Below are positions 22,816-32,830 of a DNA stretch of 35,196 nucleotides, one piece after another. Positions within the stretch are counted from its first letter, which is position 1, and every line of letters starts with the position of its first letter. Source of the stretch: an uncultured Lachnospiraceae bacterium (GTDB taxonomy: Bacteria > Bacillota > Clostridia > Lachnospirales > Lachnospiraceae); the NCBI GenBank assembly GCA_947166195.1, contig CAMVDF010000003.1, forward strand, positions 1-35,196, in the 5' to 3' direction. A program made the position numbers and the translations under genes. The notes below the pieces were generated by a model. The model was not told the origin of the DNA, made no database searches, and saw nothing but the letters and a program-made list of their open reading frames with translations.

Positions 22816-23229
22816 ATGTCGATAGTAAAGGATCTTTTACACAGTGAAGCAGACGGCAGCTTAAGCTTTGGAAACCATGAGCTTCAGGCAAAGGAAAAGC
22901 TGGAGGATTTCAGATTTAACGGAAAGAGTCTCAAGGTCAAGACCTTTAAGGACATCACAAAGCTGGAATCTGACGGAGAACTGGTTTATGAATCGGTCCC
23001 CGGAACCAGCGTGAACAATCTTGTGGTAACTGACAGCGGGATGAAGTTCCTGGTTGAAGGTGCAAGTGATGCACAGATCACTGTGGGATTGAAGCCGGAT
23101 ACGGAATATGAGGTTCTGGTGTCAGGGAGCGATGCCGGAAGGATGAAGACGAATCTCGGCGGAAAGCTTTCCGTCAGCGTGGAGCTCGAGGGCTGCGGGC
23201 TGGTAGATGTGGAAGTGAGGGAAGCATAG
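22816..23229 (+). CDS. Small conserved protein of the Lachnospiraceae type (endosialidase-labelled family)
   Basis: A 137-residue soluble protein without signal peptide or membrane span. The text EADGSLSFGNHELQAKEKLEDF, LVYESVPGTSVNNL and TEYEVLVSGSDAGRMKTNLGGKLSVSVEL matches my memory of a small family common in Lachnospiraceae, often labelled endosialidase without support. The C-terminal half looks beta-rich and resembles a fibronectin III-like sandwich. No sialidase catalytic motif (Asp box, RIP) is visible, so the enzyme name should not be trusted. GAGAGAGGG precedes the ATG. It sits between clpC and a strong terminator, so it probably closes the dapF-clpC transcript. Function unknown. 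Confidence 0.75.
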   Translation: MSIVKDLLHSEADGSLSFGNHELQAKEKLEDFRFNGKSLKVKTFKDITKLESDGELVYESVPGTSVNNLVVTDSGMKFLVEGASDAQITVGLKPDTEYEVLVSGSDAGRMKTNLGGKLSVSVELEGCGLVDVEVREA

Positions 23230-23259
23230 GATTTTATTATATTAAAAGAAAGGAAGAGG

Positions 23260-23290
23260 GCCGTGCCTGAAGGATCAGGCGCGGCTTTTT
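23260..23290 (+). terminator. Intrinsic terminator between the small conserved gene and radA
   Basis: GCCGTGCCTGA (23260-23270) pairs with TCAGGCGCGGC (23275-23285) as an 11-bp stem with one G:U pair and the loop AGGA, followed by TTTTT (23286-23290). It ends only 9 bases before the radA start codon. Confidence 0.9.
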
Positions 23291-23299
23291 GCAGATAAT

Positions 23300-24661
23300 A
23301 TGGCAAGATCGAAGGAAACAGTGTTTTTTTGCCAGAACTGCGGATTTGAATCCGCGAAATGGCTTGGACAGTGTCCGGCTTGCAGGGAATGGAATACCAT
23401 GACCGAGGAACCGGCAGTGAAAAAGGAAAAGAAAGGTCCCTCATTTTCCGGGAAGGAAAGATCAAAGCCCGTAACCCTGGATGAGATAGAAAGTGATGAA
23501 AGGCAAAGGATCTCATCTGATATAGAGGAACTTGACAGGGTTCTGGGCAGCGGGATAGTGAAGGGATCGCTGGTGCTTGTGGGTGGAGATCCCGGCATAG
23601 GAAAGTCCACGCTTCTCCTCCAGCTGTGCAGAAACCTGAGCATCAAAGGGCACAGGCTGATGTATGTCTCAGGTGAGGAATCTGCTTCGCAGATAAAGAT
23701 GAGGGCAGTAAGACTCGGAGAATTCGGAAAGGAACTGAAGATCCTGTGTGACACGGATCTGGATGTCATTACAGCTACGATCGAAAAGGAAAACCCGGAG
23801 ATCGTGGTCATAGATTCGATACAGACGATGATAAACGGCAATGTGACCTCATCAGCGGGATCTGTTTCACAGGTAAGAGAGTCTACCGGAGTATTGATGC
23901 GGATCGCAAAGCAGCTTGATATCACGGTTTTCATAGTGGGACATGTGACAAAGGAGGGGGCTGTTGCCGGGCCGAAGGTTCTGGAGCATATGGTGGATAC
24001 AGTCCTGTATTTTGAAGGTGATATACGGGGAAGCTACAGGCTTTTGCGTGCCGTGAAGAACAGATTCGGTTCAACGGACGAGATAGGCGTGTTTGAAATG
24101 CATGCAGACGGACTCAGGCAGGTATCAAACCCGTCCGAATATATGCTTTCGGGAAGGGCATTAAAGAGCAGCGGAAATGTTGTCACCTGCATAATGGAAG
24201 GGACAAGGCCTTTGCTGATCGAGATCCAGGCCCTGGTCTGCGACACAAGCTTCGGTCTGCCCAGGCGTCAGGCAACGGGGATGGATTTCAACAGGCTGAA
24301 TCTGCTGATGGCGGTGCTTGAAAAAAGAGTCGGAATGAGGCTTGGACAGTCCGATGCCTATGTCAATATTGCGGGAGGCCTAAAGGTTAACGAACCGGCG
24401 ACGGATCTTGCTCTGGTGCTGGCTGTTGTCTCGTCCTTCAAAAACACGCCGGTTGACGAAAAAACGGTGGCTTTTGGAGAAGTGGGACTGGGAGGAGAAG
24501 TCAGGGCAGTCAGTATGTGCGACAAGAGGATAAATGAGGCGAAAAAGCTCGGATTATCAAAGGTGATAATACCAAAAGCAAATCACAGGAACGCTGAAGG
24601 GATCAGGGGAATAGAGATCATCGAAGTCGGTACAGCAGAGGAGGCCATAGAGGAGATATGA
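23300..24661 (+). CDS. radA: DNA repair protein RadA (Sms), branch-migration ATPase
   Basis: RadA promotes branch migration in recombination. The 453-residue protein has the N-terminal zinc finger (Cys11, Cys14, Cys25, Cys28), Walker A GGDPGIGKST (about 95-104), VIDSIQTM as Walker B, the RadA-specific KNRFG motif (about 253-257) and a Lon-like C-terminal domain (GLKVNEPATDLALVLAVVSS). The ATG at 23300 gives the standard RadA N-terminus, but no Shine-Dalgarno is visible in front of it. The terminator T-run ends 9 bases upstream. GATAAT (23294-23299) touches the ATG, too close to serve as its own -10. The nearest GGAAGAGG (23252-23259) lies before the hairpin. How the gene is transcribed and started is therefore unclear. 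Confidence 0.95.
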   Translation: MARSKETVFFCQNCGFESAKWLGQCPACREWNTMTEEPAVKKEKKGPSFSGKERSKPVTLDEIESDERQRISSDIEELDRVLGSGIVKGSLVLVGGDPGIGKSTLLLQLCRNLSIKGHRLMYVSGEESASQIKMRAVRLGEFGKELKILCDTDLDVITATIEKENPEIVVIDSIQTMINGNVTSSAGSVSQVRESTGVLMRIAKQLDITVFIVGHVTKEGAVAGPKVLEHMVDTVLYFEGDIRGSYRLLRAVKNRFGSTDEIGVFEMHADGLRQVSNPSEYMLSGRALKSSGNVVTCIMEGTRPLLIEIQALVCDTSFGLPRRQATGMDFNRLNLLMAVLEKRVGMRLGQSDAYVNIAGGLKVNEPATDLALVLAVVSSFKNTPVDEKTVAFGEVGLGGEVRAVSMCDKRINEAKKLGLSKVIIPKANHRNAEGIRGIEIIEVGTAEEAIEEI

Positions 24662-24708
24662 AATAATAAAAGACCGTATTTATGCATCTTACGGGGCGAT
24701 AATCTGAC

Positions 24709-24761
24709 TTATGTAAACTTGAGTTAGAATTATGTAAACTGCAGCACTTAGTTATGTAAAC
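24709..24761 (+). repeat. Three phased direct repeats of TTATGTAAAC
   Basis: Exact copies of TTATGTAAAC lie at 24709-24718, 24730-24739 and 24752-24761, with starts 21 and 22 bp apart (two helical turns). The 11-12 bases between copies are not conserved. They fill most of the 107-base gap between the convergent radA and the reverse-strand gene. A fourth exact copy is inside hemZ at 34912-34921. The pattern resembles an iteron or protein-binding array. No T-run terminator for radA is seen here, only a weak CCGTA/TACGG pairing (24674-24694). Confidence 0.7.
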
Positions 24762-24768
24762 GATGATT

Positions 24769-25497
24769 TTACCTGTCTCCGAGGAGATAATAAAGGAAGT
24801 CAACGGCTCTGTCCATATAGGCCGAATTATACATGACCGTATACACGGGAAAGGCACCGGAGTCGCTTTGATAGTATTTTTGATCGATGCCGTTATTATC
24901 GGTGAAACCTGATTTTATAACAGGTGTATTTGTTATTATCACTCCAATAGGCACATCTGTTATGGTATTTGTGTTGACATCTGTTATTTTTGAGTAATAA
25001 TATTCTATCCCTGCCTTTTCCAGACGGTCCCGGAGGTCCCGGGGAAGTACTTCCCGCATATCGGTGAAGCATTCCGTGGCCTTATATTTTTCGATCACCG
25101 CCGGAGGAGCGATCATGGCATCTATGGAGCCCACCGTAAGCATGGCGGTGACCTTCTGGTCTGTTGCCATACTCATATAATCTCCTCCGTTTACATCTAT
25201 GTAGCAGTAATCTGCGGTCATCTGCTGTTTTTTGGGATCGAAGTCCGCGGCCTTTTCCCTGTAGGGTTCGATCAGATCTCCAGTCCCGTCCAGCGGGACA
25301 TTTGAATTTATCACCTCGAGAAAGAGAACATTTTCTTTTTTTGTTGCCAGATTGTATATGAAGGAGACGGCAACAGAAAGGATGACGAGGGCTATGATGA
25401 TGTGCCACTTGTAATAGTAGGCTATATATCCTGCTTTTTCCTTCAAGGTCATATCTTTCAGTTTTTTCTGCTGTTCCCTGATCTCGTCAGATATCAT
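24769..25497 (-). CDS. Single-span membrane protein of unknown function
   Basis: A 242-residue protein. A short charged cytoplasmic part with EIREQQKKLKDMTLKEKAGYIAYYYKWH precedes one membrane span (about residues 32-52) and an outer domain of about 190 residues. This N-terminal layout (a KLKDMT..K..YI..YYKWHI stretch before the span) is one I associate with small Clostridial membrane proteins of unknown role. The outer domain has no motif I recognise; it has a Tyr-rich C-terminus. The ribosome-binding site GGAGGC is strong. It is divergent from the small gene at 25599, with a weak promoter TTAATT-17-TAAAAT on the minus strand (25544-25572) overlapping the forward one. Confidence 0.75.
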   Translation of the reverse strand: MISDEIREQQKKLKDMTLKEKAGYIAYYYKWHIIIALVILSVAVSFIYNLATKKENVLFLEVINSNVPLDGTGDLIEPYREKAADFDPKKQQMTADYCYIDVNGGDYMSMATDQKVTAMLTVGSIDAMIAPPAVIEKYKATECFTDMREVLPRDLRDRLEKAGIEYYYSKITDVNTNTITDVPIGVIITNTPVIKSGFTDNNGIDQKYYQSDSGAFPVYTVMYNSAYMDRAVDFLYYLLGDR

Positions 25498-25531
25498 TTG
25501 ATCTGCCTCCGCTTCATGATGATTTAGTTCG

Positions 25532-25561
25532 TTTACAATGATAATTTTACTGTGCTATAAT
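25532..25561 (+). promoter_or_regulatory. Promoter for the 25599 gene and probably the guaB run
   Basis: -35 TTTACA (25532-25537), 18-bp spacer, extended -10 TGC-TATAAT (25556-25561). It overlaps the proposed promoter of the divergent gene, so the two may compete. Confidence 0.7.
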
Positions 25562-25598
25562 AATACAATTAATTTTTAAATGAAAGAAGCTTTGATAA

Positions 25599-26102
25599 AT
25601 GGACGATCTTTATGTCGAATGCCTGGTTGAAAGAAAGGCGGCTGGATTTCAGCCGCTGATAAAGGGTGCAGCCTACGGGCTTGCCGCGGTCAGCCTGATA
25701 GCGGGCTTGATCATAAATCCGTTGTTTTTTGCGGTGTTTGCGGCACTGGTTCTTTGTATCTGGCTTTTATTACCCTCGCTTGATGTCGAATTCGAATATC
25801 TGTATGTTTCAAAATCACTTTCCGTTGACAAGATCCTTTCGAAGGAAAAAAGAAAAAATGTCGTGGAATACGATCTTGAAAAGATGGAGATCTTTGCCGA
25901 GGAAGGGTCGGACAGGCTTGATCAGTACAAAAACCTTCAGGTAAGGGAAAGGGATTTTACTTCTCATTTTGAAAACCGACCCGTGTGGGTGCTCATAGTA
26001 AGGAACGGGGAAGATGTGGAAAGGGTTCTGCTGGAACCGGACGAAAAGCTGATACATGCGATGAAGAGCCATTTTCCGCACAAAACCTTTGCAAAGTTGT
26101 GA
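25599..26102 (+). CDS. Small two-span membrane protein (DUF6106-like)
   Basis: A 167-residue protein beginning MDDLYVECLVERK, with two adjacent membrane spans (about residues 19-60) and a soluble cytoplasmic C-terminal domain that is mixed alpha/beta (YLYVSKSLSVDKILSKEKRK; DLEKMEIFAEEG). The sequence resembles the family I know as DUF6106, seen in many Clostridia, with the layout of a membrane-anchored PH-like domain. This assignment is from memory. No catalytic residues are evident. The ribosome-binding site is weak. It is 44 bases before guaB on the same strand, a neighbourhood that may reflect only shared transcription. Confidence 0.7.
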   Translation: MDDLYVECLVERKAAGFQPLIKGAAYGLAAVSLIAGLIINPLFFAVFAALVLCIWLLLPSLDVEFEYLYVSKSLSVDKILSKEKRKNVVEYDLEKMEIFAEEGSDRLDQYKNLQVRERDFTSHFENRPVWVLIVRNGEDVERVLLEPDEKLIHAMKSHFPHKTFAKL

Positions 26103-26146
26103 TATCGTAACCCGGAGTGTTTCTGTAGCATATATTAAAGGAGTGA

Positions 26147-27604
<1,458 letters not shown>

Positions 27605-27637
27605 GCACTTCCCGGAGATTATCAAAGAAGAAAAGAA

Positions 27638-28453
27638 ATGCTGTTATATATAAAATCGGAAGTCAAAAATGCATTAAAGAGCCGCTATTGTCGGTTTTAT
27701 CTTGCGGGAATAGTTGCGGTAACGATACTTGCAAACCTGTCCATGGTGGCCTTCAGGGATATACTGTACGGGACGAATGACGGAACGCAGGCGTATAATC
27801 TCATAATGTTTGCGGGGAGTTTCTTCTGGATCCCTTATTATACGATGATATTCATAGCGGACATGGTCTTTGGGAAGACCTATCCGGATCCGTATCTTCG
27901 AAACAGGGCAAATCTGAAACTGAAGCGTTATGAACAGTATGTGGGAAAACTTGCAGCGGGTCTTGTGATGCTGGTTTTACTCGTGGCTGCTGCCTTTATT
28001 ATCTTCATAGGCATCTCCTTTGTATTTCAGATAAGTGCCGGAGCCATATCGGTTTCGGTGATAGGGGATTTTGCGATGACGCTGCTGTTTTCGATCCCGC
28101 TTTTTGCGGCGGGGCTTGTGTTTGCGTTTATGTTCCTGTATATGTTTGAAAACAGGAAGATAGCCTTTGCCGCCTTTTTTGTTCTGGTCGTGGGCGTGGA
28201 AAGGCTTATCATGTTTTTGGGGTCGGAACATATCAATATAGCGCCTTTTGTGTGGTTGAGGGAGAATGCGATCATAACGCCGCAGTTTACGACGCTGCAG
28301 TTCTATGCGACCAGGAATGTTCCGAAGGTAATTGCCACCTCGGTCATCTGGATAGTTGTGGCGGCCGTGACGGGGTGCTTTTTCTTTTTGAAAAACGATA
28401 CAAGGAAGAGACAGGGAAAGGACAGAACACAAGGTAGGACAGATGATACTTGA
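27638..28453 (+). CDS. ABC-2-like membrane permease, orphan
   Basis: A 271-residue protein with about six membrane spans in the order typical of ABC-2 permeases: cytoplasmic N-terminus IKSEVKNALKSRY, first span near residue 22, then WIPYYTMIFIADMVFGKTYPD (the conserved region after span 2), and further spans to FFFLKN. No ATPase gene lies within this window beside it, so it must use an ATPase encoded elsewhere or have another role. The end overlaps the start of map by 11 bases, so expression is coupled. The ribosome-binding site is weak (AAGAAGAAAAG). Family level only; no substrate can be proposed. Confidence 0.65.
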   Translation: MLLYIKSEVKNALKSRYCRFYLAGIVAVTILANLSMVAFRDILYGTNDGTQAYNLIMFAGSFFWIPYYTMIFIADMVFGKTYPDPYLRNRANLKLKRYEQYVGKLAAGLVMLVLLVAAAFIIFIGISFVFQISAGAISVSVIGDFAMTLLFSIPLFAAGLVFAFMFLYMFENRKIAFAAFFVLVVGVERLIMFLGSEHINIAPFVWLRENAIITPQFTTLQFYATRNVPKVIATSVIWIVVAAVTGCFFFLKNDTRKRQGKDRTQGRTDDT

Positions 28454-29312
28454 AAGAAATGATCCCTGCTGGTGCAAAAGCGGGCTGAAATACAAGAACT
28501 GCCATATGGAGTTTGACGCAAGGATAGCTGAGTTCAAAAGGCAGGGAAAGAAGGTCCCTGACAGAAAGCTGATAAAGACGCCTGAACAGATCGAGGGCAT
28601 CAAAAGAAGCGCGGTAATAAATATGGCCTGTCTTGATTATGTTGCAGAGCATATAAAGGCGGGGGTATCCACCCAGGAGATAGATGACTGGGTTGCGCGG
28701 ATAACAAAGGAAATGGGCGGGATACCCGCTCCTTTGAATTATGAGGGTTTTCCGAAGAGTGTTTGTACCTCGGTCAATTCCCAGGTCTGCCACGGGATAC
28801 CATCAAGCGATGACATACTTGAGGACGGGGATATCATCAATGTGGACTGTTCGACCATCCTTGACGGCTATTTTTCGGACAGCTCCAGAATGTATATGAT
28901 AGGAAATGTGGACGAAAAGGCAAGGAAACTCGTGGAAGATGTAAAAGAGGCTGTTCAGGTGGGCCTCAGAGAGGTCAGGCCATGGAGATTTCTGGGTGAT
29001 ATGGGAAATGCCGTCAACGAATTCTGCAGGTCAAAGGGATATTCGGTCGTCAGGGAGATAGGCGGACACGGAGTGGGGCTTGAATTTCATGAGGAACCCT
29101 GGGTCAGCTATGTCTCAAAGCCGGGGACCGAGATGCTGATGGTCCCGGGGTTGTGCTTTACCATAGAGCCCATGGTCAACATGGGAAAGGCCGATATTTT
29201 CATAGATTCGGACAATGATTGGACGGTCTATACCGATGATGACAGCCTGTCTGCACAGTGGGAAGTACAGATAGTGGTAACAGAGGACGGCTACGAGCTG
29301 CTGTCCTGGTGA
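28443..29312 (+). CDS. map: Methionine aminopeptidase with N-terminal SEC-C zinc motif
   Basis: Removes the initiator Met from new proteins. The N-terminal 25 residues hold a SEC-C motif (Cys9, Cys11, Cys20, His21), which in related enzymes binds zinc and may help ribosome contact. The pita-bread catalytic domain follows, with His117, metal ligands Asp135, Asp146, His209 (GGHGVG), Glu242 (TIEPM) and Glu274 (QWEVQ). All are intact. The 289-residue length fits the SEC-C subgroup, known from Clostridia and Bacteria with a second MetAP. GGTAGGA lies before the ATG, and the start overlaps the permease gene by 11 bases. Confidence 0.95.
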   Translation: MILERNDPCWCKSGLKYKNCHMEFDARIAEFKRQGKKVPDRKLIKTPEQIEGIKRSAVINMACLDYVAEHIKAGVSTQEIDDWVARITKEMGGIPAPLNYEGFPKSVCTSVNSQVCHGIPSSDDILEDGDIINVDCSTILDGYFSDSSRMYMIGNVDEKARKLVEDVKEAVQVGLREVRPWRFLGDMGNAVNEFCRSKGYSVVREIGGHGVGLEFHEEPWVSYVSKPGTEMLMVPGLCFTIEPMVNMGKADIFIDSDNDWTVYTDDDSLSAQWEVQIVVTEDGYELLSW

Positions 29313-29351
29313 GAAATAATAATCCGGATAACGATAATAAAGGAGAAAACA

Positions 29352-30356
29352 ATGTCTATCTTCATACCGGAGGGGTACAAAAGCCCCCTGAATATCAAAC
29401 AGACCGAGATGGCCATAAAGGAAGTGAAAGATTATTTTGAAAGGGCGCTGGCAGCCGAGCTGAACCTGACCAGGGTTTCGGCTCCTCTTTTTGTAACTCC
29501 GGCTTCCGGCCTGAACGACAATCTGAACGGAGTGGAAAGGCCTGTGGGCTTTGACATCAGGGAATCGGGTGAATATGTGGAGATAGTCCAGTCCCTGGCC
29601 AAGTGGAAGAGACTTGCGCTCAAAAGGTACGGTTTTGAGCATGGAGAGGGTCTTTATACCGATATGACAGCCATCAGAAGGGATGAGGATACGGATAATC
29701 TCCATTCACTCTATGTGGACCAGTGGGACTGGGAGAGGATAATAAATAAGGACGAGAGAAATACGGAAGTCCTGAAAAAGATGGTCTGTCTGGTATATGA
29801 AGCTCTCAAGAAAACAGAGAGACATATGTATAAGCACCATTCGTATTTCAAGCCTCTGCTCCCGGAGGAGATAACCTTTGTCACGAGCCAGGAACTGGAG
29901 GACGGGTATCCCGGGAAGACACCGAAAGAAAGGGAATATGAGGCGGTAAAGGAGCACGGGGCGGTCTTTCTGATGCAGATAGGAGATCTGCTGAGGTCAG
30001 GACAAAGACACGACGGAAGAGCGCCTGATTATGATGACTGGAGCCTGAACGGGGATATCATAGTGGATTATCCTGTATTGGGCTGCGCTTTTGAGATCTC
30101 ATCCATGGGTATCAGGGTAGATGAGGATACACTGATGAGTCAGTTAACAAAGGCGGGATGCGAAGAAAGAGCGGAACTTGAGTTTCAGAAAGCTTTGCTT
30201 AAAGGAGAGCTGCCGTATACAGTCGGCGGTGGAATCGGACAGTCCCGTATATGTATGTATTATCTGAGAAAGGCTCATGTCGGTGAGGTTCAGTCATCTG
30301 TATGGAAAAAGGAAGACGTGAAAAAAGCGGAAGCGTCGGGGATCGACCTGTTGTAG
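29352..30356 (+). CDS. asnA: Aspartate-ammonia ligase (AsnA)
   Basis: Makes asparagine from aspartate, ammonia and ATP, with a class II aminoacyl-tRNA-synthetase fold. Signatures are [53 protein letters not shown] and the C-terminal [23 protein letters not shown]. The 334-residue length is standard. AAAGGAG lies 6 bases before the ATG. The last 55 bases overlap the proposed start of the nuclease-helicase gene in another frame. It lies in the same-strand run after map. No AsnC-type regulator or T-box leader is visible in the 39-base gap upstream. Confidence 0.96.
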   Translation: MSIFIPEGYKSPLNIKQTEMAIKEVKDYFERALAAELNLTRVSAPLFVTPASGLNDNLNGVERPVGFDIRESGEYVEIVQSLAKWKRLALKRYGFEHGEGLYTDMTAIRRDEDTDNLHSLYVDQWDWERIINKDERNTEVLKKMVCLVYEALKKTERHMYKHHSYFKPLLPEEITFVTSQELEDGYPGKTPKEREYEAVKEHGAVFLMQIGDLLRSGQRHDGRAPDYDDWSLNGDIIVDYPVLGCAFEISSMGIRVDEDTLMSQLTKAGCEERAELEFQKALLKGELPYTVGGGIGQSRICMYYLRKAHVGEVQSSVWKKEDVKKAEASGIDLL

Positions 30357-32773
30357 AGATCTCTGTCAGACATCTGGTAGAATTCATATTACGCAGCGGA
30401 GATATAGATAACAGACGTCATGTAAATGCGGCAGATGCAATGCTCGAGGGAGCCAGGATCCACAGAAGGATCCAGGGAGAACAGGGAAGTGATTATTATT
30501 CGGAAGTTCCTTTGAGCATAAATATCGACTGTGATTTTTATGAGATTGCTGTATCCGGGCGGGCTGACGGCATTATCGTCCGCCTGGATAAAATAACAGT
30601 GGATGAAATAAAAGGGATGTACGCGGATGTGGAAAAACTGGAAGAACCCGTTCCGGTACATCTCGCTCAGGCTATGTGTTATGCTTACATATATGCGGAA
30701 CAGGAGGGACTTCAGGAGATAAGCGTGCGCATGACCTATAGTTCGATCGGTAAAGGTAACATCCGTTTCTTTGAATATGATTTTTCTTTTGACCACCTTT
30801 CCCGGTGGTTTGATGATCTGATCGGAGAATATAAACGCTGGGCTGAATTTGAGATCAAATGGAATGCCCTCCGGGATGCTTCGGTCCGTGTCACGGAATT
30901 TCCCTACAGTTACAGAGAAGGCCAGAAGGAACTGGCTCAGGATGTCTACAGGACCATAGTCCACAAAAAGAAGCTTTTTCTTGAAGCTCCTACCGGGGTG
31001 GGAAAGACTCTTGCCGTCCTCTTTCCGTCAATAAAAGCCATCGGAGAAGGGAAAAGCAGAAAGATATTTTATCTTACGGCAAAAAACGCCGGGGCCGTGG
31101 TGGCAAACGAGACCTTTTCTCTTTTCAGGAAGGGAGGCCTCAGGTTCAAGACCGTTAACCTGATGGCAAAGGAAAAGTTCTGCATCAATGAGACCTGTGA
31201 GTGCAACCCGGAAAAATGTCCGTATGCAACAGGGCATTATGACAGGGTAAATGAAGTGATATTCAACCTTCTTTCTTCAGGGGATGACTACAGTACTGAA
31301 CTGATAAGGACCTCAGCTGCGGAAAAAAATGTGTGTCCCTTCGAATTGGCGCTTGATCTTTCCCTTTTCTGTGACGGTGTGATCTGTGATTACAATTATG
31401 CTTTCGATCCGAAGGCGAGGCTTCGGAGATTCTTTGCCCAGGGAGGGAAGGGAGAGTACATTTTTCTGGTGGATGAGGCTCACAATCTCGTCGACAGAGG
31501 CAGGCAGATGTACAGCGCTGCTCTGAGGCGGAAGGATATTGCAATAATAAAAAAGAGGCTCCGCGGTGTGAGCAGGACCCTGAGCCGGCATTTGAATGAA
31601 CTGGACAGGAGTCTGAAAAAACTGGAAGAAGAGACATCCGGACGGTACACCATATTCTCCGGAGTGGATGATGTGGCTGTAAGCGCGGGAAGATTTGCCG
31701 GGACATATGAGGATGTTACAAAGGAATACCCGATAGATGATGATTCGGTTTTGCAGTTTTACTTTGATGTGAGATCTTTTCTGGATGTTCACGAGCTGCT
31801 GAACGAAAAGTACATGATCTACGGAAAGAATGAGCCGGGAGAGGGCTTTGTCCTGAGACTCTATAATACCGATCCTTCGGACAATCTTGGACAATGCATG
31901 GAAAATGCGGTGAGCACAGTGCTTTTTTCGGCAACCCTCCTGCCTGTCAGATACTATATGGATCTGCTTTCGGGAAGGGAGGATGACTTTGCTGTTTATG
32001 CAAGGTCGGTCTTTGACCCGAAGAAACTGGGGGTATTCATTGCGAGGGATGTCAGTTCTAAATATAACAGGCGTTCACAAAATGAATATGAAAAGATCGC
32101 GGCAGAGATATACGATATCGTGAAGATCCACAAAGGTAACTATATGTTATTTTTTCCCTCATATGATTTCATGGAAAAAGTATTTGTCAACTTTTATGAA
32201 GCGTCCGGCAATGGGATAAAATGCCTGGTACAGGACAGAAATATGACTGAAGATGAGAGGTTGTTATTTTTGAAAGAATTCAGTAAACATGAGGATTCCG
32301 AGAAGGAAGAAAACGATAAAATAACAGATGTAGTAAATATTGGTCCAAAAACAGGCACGGAAGTTATAAACACAGATATAAATAAGATAACACTGGTGGG
32401 ATTCTGCGTTCTGGGCGGCGTTTTTTCGGAAGGGATCGATCTGACGGAGGAAAGCCTCATCGGTGCCGTCATAGTCGGCACGGGACTGCCCATGGTATGC
32501 ACGGAAAGAGAGATACTGAGGGAGTATTTTGATGCTTCCGGCATGGATGGTTTTGATTATGCATACCGTTTTCCTGGTATGAACAAGGTTCTGCAGGCTG
32601 CGGGAAGGGTCATCAGGACGGAAAATGACACCGGTATAGCGGTTCTGATGGATGAGAGATTTGAAGACAGCCGGTACAGGGCTCTTTTTCCGAAGGAATG
32701 GGTCAATACCGGGGTTATTTCAAGGACTGACCTTGAAGGGATAGAGGTTTTCTGGAAAAGCCGTGAAACTTGA
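30302..32773 (+). CDS. RecB/Cas4-like nuclease fused to an iron-sulphur DinG/XPD-type helicase
   Basis: An 823-residue two-enzyme protein. The N-terminal third carries the PD-(D/E)XK motifs of RecB/Cas4-like nucleases: GARIH (His54), GRADG (Asp89), DEIK (Glu102, Lys104) and QAMCY (Gln123, Tyr127). The rest is a superfamily 2 helicase of the Rad3 group (COG1199): Walker A APTGVGKT (229-236), cysteine cluster C294, C299, C301, C306 and C345 (four probably bind a 4Fe-4S cluster), DEAH (391-394), and QAAGRVIR near the C-terminus. It should unwind and cut DNA during repair. I kept the ATG at 30302 because no other start codon precedes the conserved [17 protein letters not shown]; its Shine-Dalgarno is weak and lies in asnA. 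The overlap with asnA implies coupling. Substrate unknown. Confidence 0.88.
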   Translation: MEKGRREKSGSVGDRPVVEISVRHLVEFILRSGDIDNRRHVNAADAMLEGARIHRRIQGEQGSDYYSEVPLSINIDCDFYEIAVSGRADGIIVRLDKITVDEIKGMYADVEKLEEPVPVHLAQAMCYAYIYAEQEGLQEISVRMTYSSIGKGNIRFFEYDFSFDHLSRWFDDLIGEYKRWAEFEIKWNALRDASVRVTEFPYSYREGQKELAQDVYRTIVHKKKLFLEAPTGVGKTLAVLFPSIKAIGEGKSRKIFYLTAKNAGAVVANETFSLFRKGGLRFKTVNLMAKEKFCINETCECNPEKCPYATGHYDRVNEVIFNLLSSGDDYSTELIRTSAAEKNVCPFELALDLSLFCDGVICDYNYAFDPKARLRRFFAQGGKGEYIFLVDEAHNLVDRGRQMYSAALRRKDIAIIKKRLRGVSRTLSRHLNELDRSLKKLEEETSGRYTIFSGVDDVAVSAGRFAGTYEDVTKEYPIDDDSVLQFYFDVRSFLDVHELLNEKYMIYGKNEPGEGFVLRLYNTDPSDNLGQCMENAVSTVLFSATLLPVRYYMDLLSGREDDFAVYARSVFDPKKLGVFIARDVSSKYNRRSQNEYEKIAAEIYDIVKIHKGNYMLFFPSYDFMEKVFVNFYEASGNGIKCLVQDRNMTEDERLLFLKEFSKHEDSEKEENDKITDVVNIGPKTGTEVINTDINKITLVGFCVLGGVFSEGIDLTEESLIGAVIVGTGLPMVCTEREILREYFDASGMDGFDYAYRFPGMNKVLQAAGRVIRTENDTGIAVLMDERFEDSRYRALFPKEWVNTGVISRTDLEGIEVFWKSRET

Positions 32774-32798
32774 CAATATCACGGTCAAACCATTAAAT
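32770..32798 (+). promoter_or_regulatory. Promoter of the GH13 gene
   Basis: Consensus -35 TTGACA (32770-32775, overlapping the helicase stop), 17-bp spacer, -10 TTAAAT (32793-32798). It gives the amylase-family gene its own start about 25 bases before its ATG. No terminator separates it from the helicase gene. Confidence 0.65.
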
Positions 32799-32830
32799 TT
32801 AGGACATCTGAAGAAAGGAGACGGCAAAGT

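Noticed and set aside
24709..24761. Small CRISPR array
   Set aside because: The repeats are only 10 bp with 11-12 bp between copies, far below CRISPR repeat and spacer sizes.
30302..32773. CRISPR-associated Cas4 or other defence system based on the Cas4-like domain
   Set aside because: No cas genes, repeats, or defence partners flank the gene; its neighbours are housekeeping genes.
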